DNA of 10,098 bases from assembly GCA_013361975.1 (NCBI GenBank), contig JABFXB010000012.1, positions 1 through 10,098 of the forward strand, read 5' to 3'. A program made the position numbers and the translations under genes. Source of the DNA: Dermatophilaceae bacterium (GTDB lineage: Bacteria > Actinomycetota > Actinomycetes > Actinomycetales > Dermatophilaceae). Below are positions 1 to 6,059 of the stretch, piece by piece. Positions within the stretch are counted from its first letter, which is position 1; every line of letters begins with the position of its first letter. The notes under the pieces were generated by a model, which was not told where the DNA came from, did no database searches, and saw only the letters and a program-made list of their open reading frames with translations.

Positions 1-3
1 GGT

Positions 4-57
4 CGCAACACACCGGGATCGGATCGCGGTGCGTTGTGACCTGCTCGGTGTGTTGCG
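4..57 (-). terminator. Long-loop hairpin downstream of purB, possible terminator
   Basis: A perfect 12-bp inverted repeat, CGCAACACACCG at 4-15 and CGGTGTGTTGCG at 46-57, encloses a 30-nt loop. It lies 19 bp beyond the purB stop codon, so it could end the purB transcript or protect its 3' end. There is no T-run after it, as is common for GC-rich actinobacterial hairpins. A second imperfect copy of the right arm, CGGTGCGTTGTG at 27-38, lies inside the loop and could pair with the same left arm with two imperfect positions. The gene beyond is outside the window, so a role as an operator for that gene cannot be excluded. Confidence 0.45.
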
Positions 58-67
58 TCGAGGGGGC

Positions 68-77
68 GTATGCCGTC
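68..77 (+). repeat. Octamer GTATGCCG, copy overlapping the purB stop codon
   Basis: This is the first of ten copies of GTATGCCG (either strand) in the window. Plus-strand copies start at 68, 1523, 1803, 3189, 5978, 7600 and 9190; reverse-complement copies (CGGCATAC) start at 1567, 6030 and 7182. Here the extended form GTATGCCGTC shares two bases with the complement of the purB TGA. Five copies are outside or at the edge of genes and five are inside genes, where they encode Tyr-Ala or Ala-Tyr. The function is unknown. Confidence 0.6.
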
Positions 78-1488
78 AGGCGAGGTAGTCGTCGACGAGG
101 CGGCTCGCCAGCGCCGTGTAGGTCTGCGGCGTCAGGGCCACGAAACGCTCCTCCACGTCTTCCGGCAGCCCGAGCCCGCGCACGAACTCGCGCACCTCGT
201 CACCGCCGACGCGACGGCCGCGGGTCAGCTCCTTGAGCCGCTCGTAGGGCTCCTCCATGCCCGGAACCCCCTGTGCCCCGAGAGCCCTCATGGCCGACTG
301 GATCGGCTCGCCGAGCACCTCCCAGTTGGCCTCGAGGTCGGCGGCCATGCGCTCGGGCACGGCGTCGAGACCGGCGAGGCCGCGCGCCACGTTGTCGAGG
401 GCGAGCACCGAGTGGCCGAAGGCCGTGCCGATGTTGCGCTGCATCGAGGAGTCGGTGAGGTCGCGCTGCAGGCGGCTCTGCACGAGGGTGCCGCCGAGCA
501 CGTCGAGCAGCGCGTTGCTGACCTCGAGGTTGGCCTCGGCGTTCTCGAAGCGGATCGGGTTGACCTTGTGCGGCATCGTCGAGCTGCCGACGGTGCCCTG
601 GCCGCGCACCTGCGCGAAGTAGCCCATCGAGATGTAGGTCCACACGTCGGTGCAGAGGTTGTGCAGGATCCGGTTGAAGCGGGCGACGTCGGCGTAGAGC
701 TCGGCCTGCCAGTCGTGGCTCTCGATCTGCGTCGTCAGCGGGTTCCAGGTGAGCCCGAGGCCCTCGACGAACGAGCGCGACACCGCCGGCCAGTCGACGT
801 CGGGCAGCGCCAGCGCGTGCGCGCCGAACGTGCCGGTGGCGCCGTTGAACTTGCCGAGGTACTCCTGCCGCCCGATGCGGCGCAGCTGGCGGCCGAGACG
901 GTGCGCGAGGACGGCGAGCTCCTTGCCCATGGTCGTCGGCGTGGCCGGCTGGCCGTGGGTGTGGGCGAGCAGCGGCACGTCCTTGAGCTCGCGCGCCATC
1001 TGCGACACCTGCTCGACGAGGGCCTGCGCCTTGGGCAGCCAGACCTGCTCGACCGCGCCCTTGACCATGAGGGCGTAGGAGAGGTTGTTGATGTCCTCGC
1101 TCGTGCAGCCGAAGTGGATCAGCTCGGCCAGCCCCTTGTCGGTGTCGGCGGGGGCGATCTCGGCGAGTCGCTTCTTGAGGAAGTACTCGACGGCCTTGAC
1201 GTCGTGCACCGTGACCCGCTCGATCTCGCCGAGCTCGGCCACCTCGTGGGGCCCGAAGTCCTCGACGACGGCCCGCAGCGCCGCCACCTCGTCGTCACTC
1301 AGCTTGCGCACCCCGGGGACGACGCCGTTGGTCGTCTGGTGCACCAGCCACTCGACCTCGACGTGCACCCGCTCGCGGTTGAGGGCAGCCTCCGACAGGT
1401 GGTCGACGAGGGGGGCGACGGCGGCGCGGTAGCGGCCGTCGAGCGCCCCGAGCGCGATGGGCGGGGTTGCGTCAGCGAGCGAAGCCAT
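76..1488 (-). CDS. purB: Adenylosuccinate lyase
   Basis: PurB catalyses two fumarate-releasing steps of purine synthesis: SAICAR to AICAR, and adenylosuccinate to AMP. It is a soluble cytosolic homotetramer of the fumarase/aspartase superfamily. The 470-aa product is close to E. coli PurB (456 aa) in length and sequence type. Visible motifs are CTSEDINNLSYAL (about 128-140), HTHGQPATPTT with the catalytic histidine region (176-186), the superfamily signature GSSTMPHKVNP (301-311) carrying the catalytic serine loop, and LTRGRRV near the C-terminus (421-427). The ATG at 1488 is chosen because GGGAGG lies 9 nt upstream. An in-frame ATG at 1497 abuts that site directly, and the start at 1572 would lie inside the intergenic dyad. 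The gene is intact with no missing motif. It is not next to other purine genes here, which is common for purB. Confidence 0.97.
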   Translation of the reverse strand: MASLADATPPIALGALDGRYRAAVAPLVDHLSEAALNRERVHVEVEWLVHQTTNGVVPGVRKLSDDEVAALRAVVEDFGPHEVAELGEIERVTVHDVKAVEYFLKKRLAEIAPADTDKGLAELIHFGCTSEDINNLSYALMVKGAVEQVWLPKAQALVEQVSQMARELKDVPLLAHTHGQPATPTTMGKELAVLAHRLGRQLRRIGRQEYLGKFNGATGTFGAHALALPDVDWPAVSRSFVEGLGLTWNPLTTQIESHDWQAELYADVARFNRILHNLCTDVWTYISMGYFAQVRGQGTVGSSTMPHKVNPIRFENAEANLEVSNALLDVLGGTLVQSRLQRDLTDSSMQRNIGTAFGHSVLALDNVARGLAGLDAVPERMAADLEANWEVLGEPIQSAMRALGAQGVPGMEEPYERLKELTRGRRVGGDEVREFVRGLGLPEDVEERFVALTPQTYTALASRLVDDYLA

Positions 1489-1497
1489 GACCCCCAT

Positions 1498-1503
1498 CCT
1501 CCC
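1498..1503 (-). promoter_or_regulatory. Ribosome binding site of purB
   Basis: The minus strand reads GGGAGG here, 9 nt before the ATG at 1488. It is the clearest Shine-Dalgarno sequence in the window and decides between three in-frame starts (1488, 1497, 1572). Confidence 0.75.
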
Positions 1504-1520
1504 AGAGCGGAGGGGGTGCT

Positions 1521-1576
1521 CCGTATGCCGTCCGTCGAGGCCACGCACGTGGGCGACCCGGCCCGACGGCATACGG
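1521..1576 (-). terminator. GTATGCCG-based dyad between the VOC gene and purB
   Basis: A perfect 12-bp inverted repeat, CCGTATGCCGTC at 1521-1532 and GACGGCATACGG at 1565-1576, encloses 32 nt. Almost at its centre is a smaller dyad, CCACG-CA-CGTGG (1541-1552). The structure begins 10 nt after the VOC stop codon and ends 32 nt before the purB ATG. It could terminate the upstream transcript, form a 5' leader structure of purB, or bind a protein. Each arm carries one copy of the octamer found throughout the window. No T-run follows, and I see no convincing -10/-35 pair for purB in the 98-bp gap. Confidence 0.45.
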
Positions 1577-1586
1577 CCTCGGGGAC

Positions 1587-2357
1587 TCAGTCGAGGTCGG
1601 GCACGAGGAGCGAGAAGACCTCTCCCTCAGGGCCGCTCAGCACGGCGCCCAGGCCGTACGGCCCGTCGAACGGCGGCTGGAGCACGACCGCGCCGTTGAC
1701 GAGCGCCCGCTCCAGGGAGCGGTCGAGGTCGTGCGTGGCGAACGAGGCGACCCAGTGGGACGGGATGTCGGCCGGCCAGTCGTCGCCGATCTCGGAGAGG
1801 CCGTATGCCGGGTTGCCGTCACCCGTGTGCGCCGTCGACCAGCGCGGCCCGTCGGGTTCCGTCTCATCGGTGAACTCGTGGCCGAAGACGGCGTGCTGGA
1901 ACGCCTGCACGTGGTCGTAGGCGCGGGTCAGCAGCTCGTTCCACGTCAGCGACCCGGGCTCGTCGAGGAGGCCGCTGCCGGGCAGGTCGCGCGGCTGCCA
2001 CACCCCGAAGTACGTGCCGGACGGGTCGACGGCGATGAGGGTGCTCGCCAGGGCGCCGAGGGGGACCGGTCGACCGATGGTGCGGCCGCCGTAGGTGCTG
2101 ATGGCGCGCGCGGCGACGTCGATGTCACCGACGCGCAGGTAGGTGGTCCACTGGCTGGGGACCGGGGCGCCGTCGGGCTTGCGGCTGATGCCGGCGACGG
2201 GGTGGCCGTCGAGGAGGGCCATGGTGTAGCCCCCGGTGGCGGAGTCGCCGGCGATCCACTGCCAGCCGAAGAGCTCGGTGTAGAAGCGTTTCGCCCTCGG
2301 GACGTCGCTGACGAGCAGGTCGACCCAGCAAGGGGATCCGTAGGGGTAGTCGGGCAC
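1587..2357 (-). CDS. Two-domain VOC family (glyoxalase/bleomycin resistance-like) protein
   Basis: The 256-aa soluble protein holds two repeats of the vicinal oxygen chelate fold, about residues 8-122 and 133-254. The first begins with the typical PCWVDLLVSDVPRAKRFYTELFGW stretch, in which WVDL and FYxxLFGW are family hallmarks, and has the DPSGTYFGVWQ strand near 110-120. The second begins LTWNELLTRAYDHVQAFQHAVFG and ends GPEGEVFSLL. This arrangement matches actinobacterial proteins of the CFP32 (Rv0577) type. VOC proteins bind metals, drugs or small electrophiles, and the substrate here cannot be read from sequence. The start is a GTG at 2357 with only a weak upstream GAG. It lies 26 bp after the phosphatase stop, so the two genes are probably co-transcribed. 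One Ala-Tyr pair is written GCA-TAC within the window's recurring octamer (1803-1810). Confidence 0.85.
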   Translation of the reverse strand: MPDYPYGSPCWVDLLVSDVPRAKRFYTELFGWQWIAGDSATGGYTMALLDGHPVAGISRKPDGAPVPSQWTTYLRVGDIDVAARAISTYGGRTIGRPVPLGALASTLIAVDPSGTYFGVWQPRDLPGSGLLDEPGSLTWNELLTRAYDHVQAFQHAVFGHEFTDETEPDGPRWSTAHTGDGNPAYGLSEIGDDWPADIPSHWVASFATHDLDRSLERALVNGAVVLQPPFDGPYGLGAVLSGPEGEVFSLLVPDLD

Positions 2358-2383
2358 GGTGAGGCTCGGGTCTCGCGTCGGGG

Positions 2384-2938
2384 TCAGGGCCGACCGGTCT
2401 CCTGCTGGTCGTCGAGGACGCCCAGGCGACCGTCCAGCCGGCCGTCCAGCTGGTCCCTGACGTAGTGCAGGATGCCACGGCAGGCCGCCTCCACCTCAGT
2501 GAAACACCGGGCGAAGTGGTCCTCGCCGCCGTACCACGGGTCACCGGTCTCGAGGGTGCCCGCGGCGACCGCCTCGGGATCGAACTCGCGCACGAGCCGG
2601 ATCTTGCGCCGGTTGGCCGGCGTGCGGGCCAGGCGCTGGAGCGTGCGGACGTGGCCCTCGTCGGACGCGAGCACGAGGTCGACGTCGTCGAACTCGGCGG
2701 GATCGAACTCGCGGGCTCGGTGCCGGCTGCCGTCGTAGCCGTGCCTGGCGAGCTCGGCGACGGTGCGCGGGTCGGCCTGCTCGCCGACGTGCCAGTCGCC
2801 GGTGCCGCTCGAGCTGACGCGCACGAGGTGGCGCAGGCCGGCGTCGTCGACCATCTGCTGGAGGATCACGTGACCCATGGGCGACCTGCAGATGTTGCCG
2901 CTGCACACGAAAGTGACGTGGACGGGGCGAGGCGACAT
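2384..2938 (-). CDS. ptpA: Low-molecular-weight protein-tyrosine phosphatase, PtpA type
   Basis: This 184-aa cytosolic enzyme would remove phosphate from tyrosine residues through a cysteinyl-phosphate intermediate. The P-loop CSGNICRS (residues 12-19) has nucleophile Cys12 and Arg18 followed by Ser19. The general-acid loop is DPWYGG with Asp133. GTGDWHVG (about 45-52) matches the PtpA family. The ATG at 2938 is chosen because the resulting N-terminus, MSPRPVHVTFVC, aligns closely with M. tuberculosis PtpA (MSDPLHVTFVC); an in-frame ATG three codons upstream (2947) adds MGI. The protein is about 20 residues longer than mycobacterial PtpA at the C-terminus, where a 12-nt tandem duplication (2427-2450) gives LDGRLDGR. 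No partner tyrosine kinase is in the window. It is divergent from the NTF2-like gene and probably shares an operon with the VOC gene. Confidence 0.92.
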   Translation of the reverse strand: MSPRPVHVTFVCSGNICRSPMGHVILQQMVDDAGLRHLVRVSSSGTGDWHVGEQADPRTVAELARHGYDGSRHRAREFDPAEFDDVDLVLASDEGHVRTLQRLARTPANRRKIRLVREFDPEAVAAGTLETGDPWYGGEDHFARCFTEVEAACRGILHYVRDQLDGRLDGRLGVLDDQQETGRP

Positions 2939-3001
2939 GATCCCCATTCAACACCGGAGAACGCCCTCCGAAGGCCGAAGCGAGGTGACAGCCTCGTCGG
3001 A

Positions 3002-3040
3002 CTGTCCACCGGACATCCGGAAGGGCTGTCCGACGGACAG
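3002..3040. promoter_or_regulatory. Two operator-like dyads in the divergent ptpA / NTF2-like intergenic region
   Basis: TGTCC-ACC-GGACA (3003-3015) and CTGTCC-GAC-GGACAG (3026-3040) share the pattern TGTCC-N3-GGACA, with centres 24 bp apart. The second is perfect over 6-bp arms. A further CCGGA-CA-TCCGG dyad (3009-3020) overlaps the first, and another TCGGAC half-site is at 2997-3002. The sites lie 42-80 bp before the plus-strand ATG at 3082 and 64-102 bp before the ptpA ATG, a usual place for a dimeric repressor or activator. No regulator gene is adjacent, and I do not recognise the motif as that of a named family. No confident -10/-35 elements could be placed. Confidence 0.5.
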
Positions 3041-3081
3041 GGTTGCGGGGCAGTGTCGGTGGTCGGTGACACGGTGTGCGC

Positions 3082-3498
3082 ATGACGACGACACCGCAGC
3101 CCGGGGCGGGGGGGCCCACCCCCGAGGCGCTCGAGGCCCGCTTCGTCGAGCTCGCTGCAGCCGGCGACCTCGACGGCATCGTCGCCCTGTATGCCGCTGA
3201 CGCCGTCGTGAGTCTCCCGCTGGGTCGTGAGGCGGCCGGGCCCGAGGCCATCCGTCGCGCCTTCGCCGCGGCCCTCGCCGCCGGGGCCCTGGGGCGGTTC
3301 GACGGGGCGGTGGAGTCACGCGCCGTCGTCACGGGTGACCTCGCGATGACGACGTCCTCGTGCGCCGACGGGGCGGTGCGCACCCAGGTGGCCCGGCGCA
3401 CCGCTGAGGGGCGCTGGGTGTGGGTGCGTGACGGTTCGCGCCTGCGCGACGTCCCGGCCTGCGCGCCCGTCGGCTCGCACTCGCTCGCCGTGGCGTAG
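3082..3498 (+). CDS. Small NTF2/SnoaL-like domain protein
   Basis: The 138-aa protein has the layout of the NTF2-like/SnoaL-like cone fold. An N-terminal helix (PEALEARFVELAAAGDLDGIVALYAADAVVSLP, residues 13-46) shows the typical pattern of a helix, then D-L-D-x-I-V-x-L-Y-A-x-D-A-V. The GPEAIRRAFAAAL helix (54-66) and beta strands about VTGDLAMTTS and WVWVRDGSRL follow. Such proteins include ketosteroid isomerase-like enzymes, polyketide cyclases and many proteins of unknown role, and no substrate can be proposed. The ATG at 3082 is preferred; a GTG two codons earlier (3076) is possible. Neither has a clear Shine-Dalgarno sequence, so a leaderless start is possible. The MFS gene follows after 9 bp in the same frame, suggesting an operon. 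Its single tyrosine uses TAT, inside the recurring octamer (3189-3196). Confidence 0.75.
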   Translation: MTTTPQPGAGGPTPEALEARFVELAAAGDLDGIVALYAADAVVSLPLGREAAGPEAIRRAFAAALAAGALGRFDGAVESRAVVTGDLAMTTSSCADGAVRTQVARRTAEGRWVWVRDGSRLRDVPACAPVGSHSLAVA

Positions 3499-3507
3499 CG
3501 TCGCTCT

Positions 3508-4860
3508 GTGACCGATGCTTCGCCGGGCCCCGACACCAGCCTGGAGCTCGACGCAGCCGCACGCAGGTCGCACTTCATCGACCTCACGCCCCTGCGGGTC
3601 AGCCCCGCCTTCGCCCGGCTCTGGTGCGGCAACACCCTGGCCGGCATCGGCACCTTCGTCACCAACACCGCGGTCGGCCTGCACATCTACGACCTGACCC
3701 ACTCGACGTTCATGGTCTCGCTCGTGGCGTGGTTCTCCCTGCTGCCGATGATCGTCGCGGGGCTCTACGGCGGGGCGATCGCCGACCGCTTCGACCGGCG
3801 CACCGTCGCCCTGTCGGCCTCGACCGTCGCGTGGGCCTCGACCGTCGTCCTCGCGACGATCGCGTGGCTCGGGGCCGAGCACGTCTGGATGTTCTACGTC
3901 ATCACCACGGTCAACGCCGTCGCCGCGACGATCGCCTCGGCGACGCGGCAGGCCATCACGCCACGGCTGCTGCCCAAGGAGCAGCTACCGAAAGCTGCCG
4001 CGCTGCTTGGCATCTCGGCGGGCGTGATGGTGACGGTCGGCCCCGGAGTCGCCGGTGTGCTCGTCGCCCGTGCCGGCTACGCGTGGACCTACACGATCGA
4101 CGTCGTCCTCTTCTTCGCCGGGTTCTTCGGCCTCTGGACGCTGCCCCACATCAAGCCCGAGGGCGAGCGGCCGACAGCCCGGGGCTTCCGGTCGGTCGTC
4201 GACGGGCTCGCGCACCTGCGCAACGCCCCCAACGTCCGCATGAGCTTCGTCGTCGACATCATCGCCATGACGTTCGGGCAGCCGATGGTGCTCTTCCCGG
4301 CGGTCGGTGCCATCGTCATCGGCGGGGGCTCCGTCACTGCCGGCATCCTGCTCGCGTCGTTCGCGGTGGGCGGCATCCTCTCCAGCCTCGGCTCGGGACG
4401 GGTGACCGGGCTGCGCTGGCAGGGCAGGGCGATCCGCGACTCGATCGTCGCGTACGGCCTCGGCATCGTCGGCTTCGGCGTCGTGCTCGCCGTGACGACC
4501 CTCGGCGGCTCCGCCGTCGCGTCGATGGACTTCGGCGACGTCAACCGGTGGGCGCTCGCCGGCGCGGCCCTGTGCCTCGCCGTCTCGGGCGGCGCCGACA
4601 ACATCAGCGCGATCTTCCGCCAGTCGATCCTCCAGGCGGCCGTGCCCGACCAGCTGCGCGGCCGCACCCAGGGCGTCTTCACCGTGGTCGTCACCGGAGG
4701 GCCGCGACTCGGGCAGATGTTCGCCGGCACCCTGGCCACGCTGACGGCCACCTGGGTGCCGTCCGTCGTGGGCGGCGTGCTCGTCGTCGTGCTGGTCGTC
4801 GTCACCGTGGCGAAGGTGACCTCGTTCCGCGACTACGACGCCCTCGACCCCCGGCCCTGA
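3508..4860 (+). CDS. MFS transporter, EntS/MFS_3-like exporter
   Basis: The 450-aa inner-membrane protein has a polar N-terminus of about 30 residues and then alternating hydrophobic segments consistent with about 10-12 transmembrane helices. The loop between helices 2 and 3 reads GGAIADRFDRR (about 89-99), the major facilitator motif-A variant with the conserved D-R-x-x-R-R pattern. The N-terminal TPLRVSPAFARLWCGNTLAGIGTFVTNTAVGLHIYDLT stretch and the later DQLRGRTQGVF loop are typical of the MFS_3 group, which contains the enterobactin exporter EntS and many actinobacterial multidrug-type exporters. Efflux of a siderophore or drug by proton antiport is therefore the family expectation; the cargo is unknown and no siderophore genes are present. 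The start is a GTG at 3508, 9 bp after the previous stop, with no visible Shine-Dalgarno. It converges on the DUF559 gene with 46 bp between stop codons. Confidence 0.9.
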   Translation: MTDASPGPDTSLELDAAARRSHFIDLTPLRVSPAFARLWCGNTLAGIGTFVTNTAVGLHIYDLTHSTFMVSLVAWFSLLPMIVAGLYGGAIADRFDRRTVALSASTVAWASTVVLATIAWLGAEHVWMFYVITTVNAVAATIASATRQAITPRLLPKEQLPKAAALLGISAGVMVTVGPGVAGVLVARAGYAWTYTIDVVLFFAGFFGLWTLPHIKPEGERPTARGFRSVVDGLAHLRNAPNVRMSFVVDIIAMTFGQPMVLFPAVGAIVIGGGSVTAGILLASFAVGGILSSLGSGRVTGLRWQGRAIRDSIVAYGLGIVGFGVVLAVTTLGGSAVASMDFGDVNRWALAGAALCLAVSGGADNISAIFRQSILQAAVPDQLRGRTQGVFTVVVTGGPRLGQMFAGTLATLTATWVPSVVGGVLVVVLVVVTVAKVTSFRDYDALDPRP

Positions 4861-4883
4861 CGCAGCCCGCGGACCCGACCGCT

Positions 4884-4906
4884 CGGTCACGTGCTCGACG
4901 TGGTCG
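4884..4906 (+). terminator. Possible hairpin terminator of the MFS gene
   Basis: The plus strand can form a stem of about 9 pairs, CGGTCACGT with ACGTGGTCG, including two G-T wobbles, around the 5-nt loop GCTCG. It lies 23 nt after the MFS stop and just beyond the 3' end of the convergent gene. There is no T-run. The larger repeat hairpin that follows (4916-4986) could share this role. Confidence 0.35.
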
Positions 4907-5836
4907 TCAGGCGCTCCGACGGACCGCCACGACCGCACCGGTCTCTGCTGGACCAGTTCGTGCTTGCCCCTTCGTGGCGGTCCGTCTGACCGCGGCGGTC
5001 ATCGTCAGCGCCTCGCGGACGTAGTGCGGCTGGGTCATCACCTCGCTCCACGTGAAGCGCAGCACCACCCAACCCCGGGCCCCGAGCCCGGTGTAGCGAC
5101 GGCAGTCGTGCTGGAGGGCCGCCGCGTCCGCGTGGAACTCGAGGCTCTCCGCCTCGATGACGATCATCAGGTCGGCGTCCGCCAGATCCACTCTGGCGTA
5201 GAAGCCGCGCGCCTTCACCACGTGCTGTGGCACGACCGTGAGCCCCTTGACCGAGAGGCAGATCGCACGGAGGACCGACTCGAAGGGGTTGGCCGCACGG
5301 TGGTCGGCATGCAGCAGCACCCGGCCGACCCTCCTTCGCTGCCTCGGTGGCAGGGCAGCGGCCGCAGGCACCACGTCAGCCAGCTGCACGCCTGACCGCA
5401 GTGCCGAGTCGGCAACGGCCAGGGCCTCGTCGAACGGCAGGTCGAGGCAGCAGTCGACGACGGTGCGCACCTTGCTGGTGACCCAACCGTCGACGACGTC
5501 CCCCTGGGCCAGAGTGCGCCAGTGCCGCACGACGCCCGACCGGGCGTGCGCACGCAGCTTGCGCCCGCGCGGCAGGGTGACGTGCGGCTCGGCGGGGGCC
5601 CACTTGACGCCCCAACCCCAGTGCAGGGCGGCCGTCGTGTGCGATGCGGTGGCGCCGGCGCGGGTGGCGAGCTCGCGGGCTGCGTCGAGACCGGGCAGCG
5701 TGTAACGCCCTCGGGACACCCGCACGAGCAACCCCTGCGCGGTGGCCTTCCTGACGCGGCGCGCCGACGCGCAGGCGCGCAGGTCGGACCAGGAGCAGAC
5801 CCCGCCGAGCTGGGCGACGAGGTCGGTGAGCTCCAT
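4907..5836 (-). CDS. AbiEi-type winged-helix and DUF559 (nuclease-fold) protein
   Basis: The 309-aa protein starts with a winged-helix region (MELTDLVAQLGGVCSWSDLRA to LVRVSRGRYTLPG, residues 1-49) of the kind annotated as an AbiEi-family antitoxin domain. The middle section contains PHVTLPRGRK, VVRHW and TSKVRTVVDCCLDLPFDEALAVADSALR. The C-terminal part (about 183-268) resembles DUF559, a Vsr-like PD-(D/E)xK fold, with candidate active-site residues Glu186, Asp217, Glu228 and Glu230 and the closing strand WVVLRFTW. Many actinobacteria carry such orphan proteins; their function is not established, and no toxin partner is adjacent. The start at 5836 is chosen because family members begin about there. 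ATG 5860 and GTG 5902 are in frame, the latter inside a repeat. The last 30 or so residues (VRRTATK to AVRRSA) are encoded by the 4916-4986 repeat and look like read-through beyond the natural end. Confidence 0.8.
   Translation of the reverse strand: MELTDLVAQLGGVCSWSDLRACASARRVRKATAQGLLVRVSRGRYTLPGLDAARELATRAGATASHTTAALHWGWGVKWAPAEPHVTLPRGRKLRAHARSGVVRHWRTLAQGDVVDGWVTSKVRTVVDCCLDLPFDEALAVADSALRSGVQLADVVPAAAALPPRQRRRVGRVLLHADHRAANPFESVLRAICLSVKGLTVVPQHVVKARGFYARVDLADADLMIVIEAESLEFHADAAALQHDCRRYTGLGARGWVVLRFTWSEVMTQPHYVREALTMTAAVRRTATKGQARTGPAETGAVVAVRRSA
4916..4986. repeat. Hairpin repeat, copy 1 (3' end of the DUF559 gene)
   Basis: A perfect 15-bp inverted repeat (4918-4932 with 4972-4986) encloses a 39-nt loop. 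The left block CCGACGGACCGCCACGAC (4916-4933) and the right block TTCGTGGCGGTCCGTC (4971-4986) recur exactly in copy 2 at 5888-5905 and 5943-5958, with the same 37-nt spacing. The loops are not alike. The copy lies entirely within the coding end of the DUF559 gene and supplies its last codons. It could act as a bidirectional terminator between the convergent genes or be a dispersed palindromic element of the REP or MITE kind. No transposase is present. Confidence 0.7.
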
Positions 5837-5884
5837 CCGGGCAGCCTGCCGCGCGGGCATCGCTGCAAGGGCGGGTTGTCCACA

Positions 5885-5963
5885 GGACCGACGGACCGCC
5901 ACGACGGCCGCGACTCACGCTCGACGGCCGCCGGAAGGGCCGTTCGTGGCGGTCCGTCGGTCC
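5885..5963. repeat. Hairpin repeat, copy 2 (5' side of the DUF559 gene)
   Basis: A perfect 20-bp inverted repeat (5885-5904 with 5944-5963) encloses a 39-nt loop. Its core arms are identical to copy 1 and lie in the same orientation, judged by the asymmetric bases at the loop boundary (C after the left arm, T before the right arm). The loop contains two direct GACGGCCG repeats 20 bp apart. It sits 48 bp before the DUF559 start codon, so it may lie in that gene's promoter or leader, or help end the galE transcript. Confidence 0.75.
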
Positions 5964-5976
5964 GCGCGCCCCATCA

Positions 5977-6038
5977 CGTATGCCGTCACGCCACGGCCGA
6001 GCCCAAGGCGGGCACCCGGCCGGGCCAGCCGGCATACG
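5977..6038 (-). terminator. GTATGCCG-based dyad downstream of galE
   Basis: CGTATGCCG (5977-5985) and CGGCATACG (6030-6038) form a 9-bp inverted repeat around 44 nt. It begins 21 bp beyond the galE stop codon and lies 13 bp from hairpin repeat copy 2. It is the second dyad built from the window's octamer that follows a stop codon on the minus strand. Together with copy 2 it accounts for most of the 223-bp gap between galE and the DUF559 gene, in which I see no further gene. Termination is inferred from position only; there is no T-run. Confidence 0.4.
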
Positions 6039-6059
6039 GCGTGCTGGTGGGCTGAGCTG

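Noticed and set aside
70..1920. A 616-codon open frame on the plus strand across purB and the VOC gene
   Set aside because: It is antisense to two clearly recognised genes, has low-complexity composition rich in R, A, G, H and V, and exists because GC-rich antisense frames lack stop codons. No domain is recognisable.
2541..3686. A 381-codon minus-strand frame overlapping ptpA and the NTF2-like gene
   Set aside because: It overlaps the verified PtpA frame and the divergent regulatory region and has arginine-rich shadow composition.
3624..5024. A 466-codon plus-strand frame overlapping the MFS gene
   Set aside because: Its product is an arginine-rich shadow of the MFS frame with no hydrophobic pattern, and it runs across two hairpin structures.
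4907..5836. A type IV toxin-antitoxin (AbiE) system
   Set aside because: No AbiEii-type nucleotidyltransferase toxin is encoded on either side; the upstream neighbour is galE and the downstream one is an MFS transporter.
4907..5902. Longer DUF559 protein starting at GTG 5902
   Set aside because: That start lies inside hairpin repeat copy 2 and adds a segment absent from the usual family N-terminus; MELTDLVAQLGGV at 5836 fits the family better.
4916..5963. A composite transposon or insertion sequence bounded by the two repeats
   Set aside because: There is no transposase between or next to them, each repeat is itself palindromic rather than a terminal repeat in opposite orientation, and no target-site duplication is visible.
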